From: Calliopsis andreniformis
Lineage: Eukaryota > Arthropoda > Insecta > Hymenoptera > Andrenidae
Direction of reading: 5' to 3'
Length of the DNA stretch: 64,000 nucleotides
Assembly: GCF_051401765.1 (NCBI RefSeq)
Contig: NW_027480600.1
Coordinates: forward strand, 310,001-374,000
A program made the translations under genes and the position numbers. Positions within the stretch are counted from its first letter, which is position 1. The number at the start of each line of letters is the position of its first letter. Below the pieces are notes generated by a model. That model searched no databases and had not been told where the DNA came from. It saw only the letters and a list, made by a program, of their open reading frames with translations. Below, one piece after another: positions 53,476 to 63,741 of this stretch.

Positions 53476-55945
53476 TCAAACCTCAACCCTCAACCCTCAG
53501 CCCTCATCCTCAATCCTCAATCCTCAATACTCAATCCTCAATATTCAATCCTCAATACTCAATCTTCAATCCTCAATCCTCAATCCTCAATCCTCAATCC
53601 TCAATCCTCAGATATCAATCCTCAATCTTCATTACTCAATCGTCAATCCTCAGTCCTCAATCCTCAATCCCCAATCCTCGTTCCTCAAACCTCAATCCTC
53701 AACCCTCAGTCCTCATGCTCAATTCTCAATTCTCAATACTCAATCCTCAATCCTCAATCTTCAATCCTCAGTAATCAATCTCAAATCCTATTTCCTCAAT
53801 TCCCAATCCTCAATCCTTAAACCTCAATCTTGAATCCTCAATCCCCAGGCCTCAAACTTCAATCCTCAATGCTCAATCCTCAATCCTCAGTCGTCAGTCC
53901 TCAATCCTCAATCCTCAATCCTCAAACCTCAGTCCTCAACCGTCAGTCCTCGTCCTCAATCCTCAACCCTCAATCCTCAATCCTCAATCTTCAATCCTCA
54001 ATACTCAATCTTGAATCCTCAATCCTCAATCCTCAATCCTCAATCTCCTATCCTCAATCCTCAATCCTCAATCCTCAATACTCATTCTTCAGTCCTCAAC
54101 GCCCAATCCTCAATCTTCAATCCTCAATCCTCAATCCTCAATTCTCAATCCTCAATCCTCAGTCCTCAGTCCTCAAACCTCAATCCTCAACCCTCAGGGC
54201 TCATCCTCAATCCTCAATCCTCAACCCTCAATCCTCAAACTTCAATCCTCAATCTTCAATTCTCAATCCTCAATCCTCGATTCTCAATCCTCAATCGTCA
54301 ATCCTCAGACCACAAACATCAATATTCAACCCTCGGTCCTCGTCCTCAATCCACAATCTTCAATCCTCAATCCTCAATCCTCAATCCTCAACCCTCAATC
54401 CTCAGATATCAATCCTCAATCTTCAATACTCAACCGTCAATCCTCAGTCCTCAATCCTCAATCTCCAATCCTCGTTCCTCAAACCTCAATCCTCAACCCT
54501 CAGTCCTCAACCGTCAGTCCTCGTCCTCAATCCTCAACCCTCAATCCTCAATCCTGAATCTTCAATCCTCAATCCTCAATCTTCAATCCTCAATACTCAA
54601 TCTTCAATCCTCAATCCTCAATTCTCAATCCTCAATCCTCAGGCCTCAGTCCTCAAACCTCAATCCTCAACCCTCAGCCCTCATCCTCAATCCTCAATCC
54701 TCAATATTCAATCCTCAATACTCAATCTTCAATACTCAAACCTCAACCCTCAACCCTCAGCCCTCATCCTCAATCCTCAATCCTCAATACTCAATCCTCA
54801 ATATTCAATCCTCAATACTCAATCATCAATCCTCAATCCTCAATCCTCAATCCTCAATCCTCAATCCTCAGATATCAATCCTCAATCTTCATTACTCAAT
54901 CGTCAATTCTCAGTCCTCAATCCTCAATCCCCAATCCTCGTTCCTCAAACCTCAATCCTCAACCCTCAGTCCTCATGCTCAATTCTCAATTCTCAATACT
55001 CAATCCTCAATCCTCAATCTTCAATCCTCAGTAATCAATCTCAAATCCTATTTCCTCAATTCTCAATCCTCAATCCTTAAACCTCAATCTTGAATCCTCA
55101 ATCCCCAGGCCTCAAACTTCAATCCTCAATGCTCAATCCTCAATCCTCAGTCGTCAGTCCTCAATCCTCAATCCTCAATCCTCAAACCTCAATCCTCAAC
55201 CGTCAGTCCTCGTCCTCAATCCTCAACCCTCAATCCTCAATCCTCAATCTTCAATCCTCAATACTCAATCTTGAATCCTCAATCCTCAATCCTCAATCCT
55301 CAATCTCCTATCCTCAATCCTCAATCCTCAATCCTCAATACTCATTCTTCAGTCCTCAACGCCCAATCCTCAATCTTCAATCCTCAATCCTCAATCCTCA
55401 ATTCTCAATCCTCAATCCTCAGTCCTCAGTCCTCAAACCTCAATCCTCAACCCTCAGGGCTCATCCTCAATCCTCAATCCTCAACCCTCAATCCTCAAAC
55501 TTCAATCCTCAATCTTCACTTCTCAATCCTCAATCCTCGATTCTCAATCCTCAATCGTCAGTCCTCAGACCACAAACATCAATATTCAACCCTCGGTCCT
55601 CGTCCTCAATCCACAATCTTCAATCCTCAATCCTCAATCCTCAATCCTCAACCCTCAATCCTCAGATATCAATCCTCAATCTTCAATACTCAACCGTCAA
55701 TCCTCAGTCCTCAATCCTCAATCCCCAATCCTCGTTCCTCAAACCTCAATCCTCAACCCTCAGTCCTCAACCGTCAGTCCTCGTCCTCAATCCTCAACCC
55801 TCAATCCTCAATCCTGAATCTTCAATCCTCAATCCTCAATCTTCAATCCTCAATACTCAATCTTCAATCCTCAATCCTCAATTCTCAATCCTCAATCCTC
55901 AGGCCTCAGTCCTCAAACCTCAATCCTCAACCCTCAGCCCTCATC
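53476..55945 (+). repeat. 1260-bp tandem pair, copy in unit B
   Basis: Repeats 46251-48720 at offset 7225, so the 1260-bp duplication preceded the 7225-bp one. Confidence 0.9.
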
Positions 55946-56561
55946 GTCAATTCTCAATCCTCAATTCTCAATCCTCATTCTTCAATCCTCAATACTCAAT
56001 CTTCAATCCACAATCCTCACTCTTCAATCCTCAATACTCAATCCTCAATTCTCAATCCTCAATCCTCAGTCCTCAGTCCTTAAACCTCAATCCTCAACCC
56101 TCAGCCCTCATCCTCAATCCTCAATCCTCAATCCTCAATCCTCAATCTTCAATCCTCAATACTCAATCTTCAATCCTCAATCCTCAATCCTCAGTCCTCA
56201 AACCTCAATTCTGAATCCTCAACCCTGAATCCTCAATCTTCAGCCCTCAGTCCTCAATCCTCAATTCTCAGCCCTCAGTCCTCAAACCTCAACCCTCAAC
56301 CCGCAGCCCTCATCGTCAATTCTCAATCCTCAATCCTCAATCCTCAATCTTCAATCCTCAATACTCAATCTTCAATCCACAATCCTCAATCTTCAATCCT
56401 CGATACTGAATCTTCAATCCTCAATCCTCAATTCTCAATACTCAATCTTCAATCCCCAGTCCTCAATCCTCAATACTCAATCTTCAATCCTCAATCCTCA
56501 GTCCTCAAACCTCAATTCTGAATCCTCAATCCTGAATCCTAAATCTTCAGCCCTCAGTCCT

Positions 56562-56695
56562 CAACAATCAGTTGCCAATCATCAATCCTCAATAGAATAC
56601 CCTCAATTCACAGTCTTCAGTACTCAATACTCAATCTGCAATCTTCGAATCGGCATATCTCTATCCACAAACGTCAATTCTCATCACTCAACCCT
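56562..56695 (+). repeat. CAGTTG block, type C
   Basis: Counterpart of 49337, sharing TTCAGTACTC and CGAATCGGCAT. Confidence 0.9.
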
Positions 56696-57281
56696 CAACA
56701 CTCAGACCTCAATGTTAAATACTCAATCCTCAATTCTCTATCTTCAATCCTCAATACTGAATCATCAACACTCAATCCTCAATCCTCAATCCTCAATCCT
56801 CAAACCTCAGTCCTCATCCTCAATTCTCAATTCTCAATCCTCAATCCTCAATCCTCAATCCTCAACCCTCTGTCTTCAATCCTAAATAATCAATCTCCAA
56901 TACTAGATCCTCAATCCCCAATCCTCAATCCTCAATACCCAATCCTAAATCTTCAATCCTCAATCCTCAATTATCAATTCTCAATCCTCAATCCTCAATT
57001 CTCTGTCCTCAAACCTCAATCCTCAACCCTCAGTCCTCGTCCTCAAACCTCAACCCTCAATCCTCAATCCTCAATCTTCAATCCTCAATCCTCAATCCTC
57101 AATTCTCAATCCTCATTCTTCAATCCTCATTACCCAATCCACAATCCTCATTCCTCAATCCTCAATCCTCAATTCTCAACCCTCAATCCTCAATAATCAT
57201 TCTTCAATCCTCAATCCTCAGTCTTCAAACCTCAATTCTGAATCCTCAATCCTGAATCCTCAATCTTCAGGCCTCAGTCCT

Positions 57282-57407
57282 CAGCAATCAGTTGACAATC
57301 CTCAATCCTCAACAGAATATCCTCAATTCACAGTTTTCAATACTCAATACTCAATCTGCAATCTTCAAACCTCTATCCACAAACATCAATTCTCATCACT
57401 GAACCCT
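57282..57407 (+). repeat. CAGTTG block, type A
   Basis: Counterpart of 50057 in unit B. Confidence 0.9.
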
Positions 57408-57867
57408 CATCCTCAATTCTCAATTCTCAATCCTCAATCCTCAATCCTCAACCCTCTATCTTCAATCCTAAATAATCAATCTCCAATACTAGATCCTCAA
57501 TCCCCAATCCTCAATCCTCAATACCCAATCCTAAATCTTCAATCCTCAATCCTCAATTATCAGTTCTCAATCCTCAATCCTCAATTCTCTGTCCTCAAAC
57601 CTCAATCCTCAACCCTCAGTCCTCGTCCTCAAACCTCAACCCTCAATCCTCAATCCTCAATCTTCAATCCTCAATCGTCAATCCTCAATTCTCAATCCTC
57701 ATTCTTCAATCCTCATTACCCAATCCACAATCCTCATTCCTCAATCCTCAATCCTCAATTCTCAACCCTCAATCCTCAGTAATCATTCTTCAACCCTCAA
57801 TCCTCAGTCTTCAAACCTCAATTCTGAATCCTCAATCCTGAATCCTCAATCTTCAGGCCTCAGTCCT

Positions 57868-57993
57868 CAGCAATCAGTTGACAATCCTCAATCCTCTATA
57901 GAATATCCTCAATTCACAGTTTCCAATACTCAATACTCAATCTGCAATCTTCAAACCTCTATCCACAAACATCAATTCTCATCACTGAACCCT
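57868..57993 (+). repeat. CAGTTG block, type A
   Basis: Counterpart of 50643 in unit B, with CAGTTTCC. Confidence 0.9.
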
Positions 57994-59764
57994 CAACACT
58001 CAGTCCTCAATGTTCAATACACAATCTTCAACCCACAATCCTCAATCGTCAATCTTCAATCCTCAATACTCAATCTTCAATCCTCTACCCTCAATCCTCA
58101 ATCCTCAATCCTCATTCTTCAATCCTCAATACCCAATCCTCAATCTTCAATCCTCAATCCTCAATCCTCAATTCTCAATCCTCAATCCTCAGTCCTCAGT
58201 CCTTAAACCTCAATCCTCAACCCTCAGCCCTCATCCTCAATCCTCAATCCTCAATCCTCAATCCTCAATCCTCAATCTTCAATCCTCAATACTCAATCTT
58301 CAATCCTCAATCCTCAATCCTCAGTCCACAATCCTCAATGTTCAATCCTCAATACTCAATCTTCAATCCTCGATCCTCAATCCTAAATCCTCAGTCCTCA
58401 TTCTTCAATCCTCAATACCCAATCCTCAATCTTCAATCCTCAATCCTCAATCCTCGATTCTCAATCCTCAATCCTCAATCTTCTGACCTCAAACATCAAT
58501 AATCAACCCTCAGTCCTCGTCCTCAATCCACAACCCTCAGTCCTCAATCCTCAATCTTCAATCATCAATATTCAATCTTCAATCCTCAACCCACAATCCT
58601 CGATCCTCAATCCTCAATCCTCAATGTTCAATCCTCAATACCCAATCCTCAATCTTCAATCCTCAATCCTCAATCATCAATCCTCGATTCTCAATCCTCA
58701 ATCCTCAGTCCTCAGTCCTCAAACCTCAACCCTCAACCCGCAGCCCTCATCGTCAATTCTCAATCCTCAACCCTCAACCCGCAGCCCTCATCGTCAATTC
58801 TCAATCCTCAATCCTCAAACCTCAATCTTCAATCCTCAATACGCAATCTTCAATCCACAATCCTCAGCCTTCAATCCTCAATACTCAATCTTGAATCCCC
58901 AATACTCAATCCTCAATACTCAATCCTCAATCCTCAGTCCTCAATCCTCAATCTTCTACCTCGATACTCAATCTTCAATCCTCAATCCTCAATCCTCAGT
59001 ACTCAATCCTCAATCCTCAGTCCTCAGTCCTCAAACCTCAATCCTCAACCCTCAGCCCTCATCGTCAATTCTCAATCCTCAATTCTCAATCCTCAATCTT
59101 CAATCCTCAATACTCAATCTTCAATCCACAATCCTCAATCTTCAATCCTCAATACTCAATCTTCAATCCTCAATCCTCAATCCTCAATACTCAATCCTCA
59201 ATCCTCAGTCCTCAATCCTCAATATTCAATCCTCAGTCCTCAACTTACAATCATCAATATTCAATCTTCAATCCTCAATCCTCAATCCTCGATACTCAAT
59301 CCTCAATCCTCAATGTTCAATCCTCAATACAAAATCCTCAATCTTCAATCCTCAATCCTCAATCCTCAATCCTCAATTCTCAATCCTCAATCCTCAGTCC
59401 TCAGTCCTCAAACCTCAATCCTCAACCCTCAGCCCTCATCGTCAATTCTCAATCCTCAATTCTCAATCCTCAATCTTCAATACTCAATACTCAATCTTCA
59501 ATCCACAATCCTCAATCTTCAATCCCCAATACTCAATCTTCAATCCTCAATCCTCAATCCTCAATACTCAATCCTCAATCCTCAGTCCTCAATCCTCAAT
59601 CTTCAATCCTCAATACTCAATCTTCAATCCTCAATCCTCAATCCTCAATCCTCAATCCCCAATCCTCAATCCTCAATACTCAATCTTCAATCCTCAATCC
59701 TCAGTCCTCAAACCTCAATTCTGAATCCTCAATCCTGAATCCTAAATCTTCAGCCCTCAGTCCT

Positions 59765-59898
59765 CAACAATCAGTTGCCAATCATCAATCCTCAATAGAA
59801 TATCCTCAATTCACAGTCTTCAATACTCAATACTGAATCTGCAATCTTCCAATCTGCATATCTCTATCCACAATCGTCAATTCTCATCACTCAACCCT
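59765..59898 (+). repeat. CAGTTG block, type C
   Basis: Counterpart of 32909, with the same CTTCCAATCTG and CCACAATCGTC variants. Confidence 0.9.
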
Positions 59899-60331
59899 CA
59901 ACACTCAGACCTCAATGTTGAATCCTCAATCCTCAATTCTCTATCTTCAATCCTCAATACTGAATCTTCAATACTCAATCCTCAATCCTCAATCCTCAAT
60001 CCTCAAACCTCAGTCCTCATCCTCAATTCTCAATTCTCAATCCTCAATCCTCAATCCTCAACCCTCTATCTTCAATCCTAAATAATCAATCTCCAATACT
60101 AGATCCTCAATCCCTAATCCTCAATCCTCAATACCCAATCCTAAATCTTCAATCCTCAATCCTCATTCTTCAATCCTCAATACCCAATCCTCAATCTTCA
60201 ATCCTCAATCCTCAATCCTCAATTCTCAATCCTCAATCCTCAATAATCAACCTTCAATCCTCAATCCTCAGTCCTCAAACCTCATTTCTGAATCCTCAAT
60301 CCTGAATCCTCAATGTTCAGCCCTCAGACCT

Positions 60332-60457
60332 CAACAATCAGTTGACAATCCTCAATCCTCAATAGAATATCCTCAATTCACAGTTTTCAATACTCATTAC
60401 TCAATCTGCAATCTTCAAACCTCTATCCACAAACATCAATTCTCATCACTGAACCCT
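60332..60457 (+). repeat. CAGTTG block, type A with CAACAATC start
   Basis: Counterpart of 33476. Confidence 0.88.
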
Positions 60458-61566
60458 CAACACTCAGTCCTCGATGTTCAATACTCAATCTTCAATCCAC
60501 AAACCTCAAGCGTCAATCTTCAATCCTCAATACTCAATCTTCAATCCTCAATCCACAATCCTCAATCCTCAATCCTCATTCTTCAATCCTCTATACCAAA
60601 TCCTCAATCTTCAATCCTCAATCCTCAATCCTCAATTCTCAATCCTCAATCCTCAGTCCTCAGTCATTAAACCTCAAACCTCAAACCTCAGCCCTCATCC
60701 TCAATCCTCAATACTCAATCCTCAATCCTCAACCCTCAATCCTCAACACTCAATCTTCAATACTCAATCCTCAATCCTCAACCCTCAATCCTCAGTCATC
60801 AATCCTCAACCTTCAATACTCAATCCTCAATCCTGAATCCTCAACCCTCAATCCTCAATCCCCAATTCTCAATCCTCAATCTTTAATCCTCAGACCTCGA
60901 TCCTCAATCCTCAATTCTCAATCCTCAATCCTCAGGCCTCAGTCCTCAAACCTCAATCCTCAACCCTCAGCCCTCATCGTCAATTCTCAATCCTCAATAC
61001 TCAATCCTCAATCTTCAATCCTCAATACTCAATCTTCAATCCACAATCCTGAATCTTCAATCCGCAATACTCAATCTTTAATCCTCAATCCTCAATCCTC
61101 AATTCTCAATCCTCAATCCTCAGTCCTCAGTCCTCAAACCTCAACCCTCAACCCGCAGCCCTCATCGTCAATTCTAAATCCTCAATCCTCAATCCTCAAT
61201 CTTCAATCTTCAATCCTCAATACTCAATCTTCAATCCACAATCCTCAATCTTCAATCCTCAATACTCAATCTTCAATCCTCAATCCTCAATCCTCAATAC
61301 TCAATCCTCAATCCTCAGTCCTCAATCCTCAATCTTCAACCTCAATCCTCAATGCTCAACCTTCAATCCTCAATACTCAATCTTCAATCCTCAATCCTCA
61401 TTCTTCAATCCTCATTAGCCAATCCTCAATCTTCATTCCTCAATCCTCAATCCTCAATTCTCAACACTCAATCCTCAATAATCATTCTTCAATCCTCAAT
61501 CCTCAGTCCTCAAACCTCAATTCTGAACCCTCAATCCTGAATCCTCAATCTTCAGCCTTCAGTCCT

Positions 61567-61692
61567 CAACAATCGGGTGACAATCCACAGTCCTCAATAG
61601 AATATGCTCAATTCACAGATTTCAGTTCAAAATACTCAATCTGCAATCTTCAAATCTCTATCCACAAACATCAATTCTCATCACTCAACCCT
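61567..61692 (+). repeat. CAGTTG block, type G
   Basis: Counterpart of 34711, with CGGGTGAC. Confidence 0.87.
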
Positions 61693-62256
61693 CAACACTC
61701 AGTCCTCAGTGTTCAATCCTCAATCCTCAATTCTCAATCTTCAATCCTCAATACTCAATCTTTAATCCTCAATCCTCAATCCTCAATCTTCAATCCTCAG
61801 TCCTCAATACTCAACCCACAATCCTCAATCCTCAATCCTCAATCATCAATCCTCAGTCTTCAATCCTCAATGCCCAATCCTCAATCTTCAATCCTCAATC
61901 CTCAATCCACAACCCTCAATCCTCAATCCTCAATCTTCAATCATCAATGTTCAATCTTCAATCCTCAACCCCCAATCCTCGATCCACAATCCTCAATCCT
62001 CAATCCTCAACCCTCTATCTTCAATCCTAAATAATCAATCTCCAATACTAGATCCTCAATCCCCAATCCTCAATCCTCAATACCCAATCCTAAATCTTCA
62101 ATCCTCAATCCTCAATTATCAATTCTCAATCCTCAATCCTCAATCCTCTGTCCTCAAACCTCAATCCTCAACCCTCAGTCTTCAATCTTCAATACTCAAT
62201 TCGCCAATCCTCAATATTCAACACACAACCCTCAACCATCAATCCTCAATACTCAA

Positions 62257-62379
62257 CCATCAATCCAAAATTCTCAATACTCAATAGAATATCCTGAATT
62301 CTCAGTTTTCAATATTCAATCCTCAATCTTCAATCTTCAAATCTCCATCCACAAACATTAATTCTCATCACTCAACCCT
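62257..62379 (+). repeat. Composite hairpin/CAGTTG block
   Basis: Counterpart of 35401, with the same AATTCTCAGTTTTC joint. Confidence 0.78.
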
Positions 62380-63607
62380 CAACACTCAGTCCCCAATCCT
62401 CAATCTTCAATCCTCAATCCTCAATCCTCAATCCTCAATCCTCAATCTTCAATCCTCAATACTCAATCTTCAATCCTCAATCCTCAATTCTCAATTCTCA
62501 ATCTTCAATCCTCAATCCTCAATCCTCAATTCTCAATCGTCAATCCTCAATCTTCTGACCGCAAGCATCAATAATCAACCCTCAGTCCTCGTCCTCAATC
62601 CACAACCCTCAGTCCTCAATCCTCAATCTTCAATCATCAATATTCAATCTTCAATCCTCAACCCTCAATCCTCGATCCTCAATCCTCAATCCTCAATGTT
62701 CAATCCTCAATACCCAATCTTCAATCTTCAATCCTCAATCCTCAATCCTCAATCCTCAGTTCTCAATCCTCAATGCTCAGGCCTCAGTCCTCAAACCTCA
62801 ACCCTCAACCCGCAGCCCTCATCGTCAATTCTCAATCCTCAATCCTCAAACCTCAACCTTCATTCCTCAATACTCAATCTTCAATCCACAATCCTCAGTC
62901 TTCAATCCTCAATACTCAATCTTCAATCCTCAATCATCAATCCTCAATACTCAATCCTCAATCCTCAGTCCTTAATCCTCAATCTTCTACCTCAATACTC
63001 AATCTTCAATCCTCAATCCTCAATCCTCAATACTCAATCCTCAATCCTCAGTCCTCAATCCTCAATCTTCAATCCTCAATCCTCAAACTGCAATCATCAA
63101 TATTCAATCCTCAATCCTCAATCCTCAATCCTCGATACTCAATCCTCAATCCTCAATGTTCAATCCTCAATACCCAATCCTCAATCTTCAATCCTCAATC
63201 CTCAATCCTCAATCCTTAATTCTCAATCCTCAATCCTCAGTCCTCAGTCCTCAAACCTCAATCCTCAACCCTCAGCCCTCATCGTCAATTCTCAATCCTC
63301 AATTCTCAATCCTCAATCTTCAATCCTCAATACTCAATCTTCAATCCACAATCCTCAATCTTCAATCCTCAATACTCAATCTTCAATCCTCAATCCTCAA
63401 TCCTCAATACTCAATCCTCAATCCTCAGTCCTCAATCCTCAATCTTCAATCCTCAATACTCAATCTTCAATCCTCAATCCTCAATCCTCAATCCTCAATC
63501 CTCAGTCCTCAATCCTCAATACTCAATCTTCAATCCTCAATCCTCAGTCCTCAAACCTCAATTCTGAATCCTCAATCCTGAATCCTAAATCTTCAGCCCT
63601 CAGTCCT

Positions 63608-63741
63608 CAACAATCAGTTGCCAATCATCAATCCTCAATAGAATACCATCAATTCACAGTCTTCAATACTCAATACTCAATCTGCAATCTTCGAATCTGC
63701 ATATCTCTATCCACAAACGTCAATTCTCATCACTCAACCCT
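63608..63741 (+). repeat. CAGTTG block, type C (last copy)
   Basis: Counterpart of 36752, with AGAATACCATC. Confidence 0.9.

Larger units (their letters stand above)
51939..59163 (+). repeat. Unit B of the 7225-bp tandem duplication
   Basis: It repeats 44714-51938 with a constant offset of 7225, with no difference seen in the stretches compared. At its left edge a 32.3 kb-like sequence is joined to the 44.7 kb-like sequence inside four plain TCAATCC units, so the joint is fixed only to about 28 bases. To the right, the sequence continues as the 32.3-37.1 kb segment. Confidence 0.92.

Noticed and set aside
6481..63741. CAGTTG block as an inserted mobile element
   Set aside because: It stays in phase as 18 heptamers, has no terminal inverted repeats, no target duplication and no coding capacity, and its copies are spread with their flanks by larger duplications.
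6481..63741. CAGTTG as an E-box or MYB site
   Set aside because: A six-base match is expected by chance, and all copies share one origin; nothing else supports regulation.
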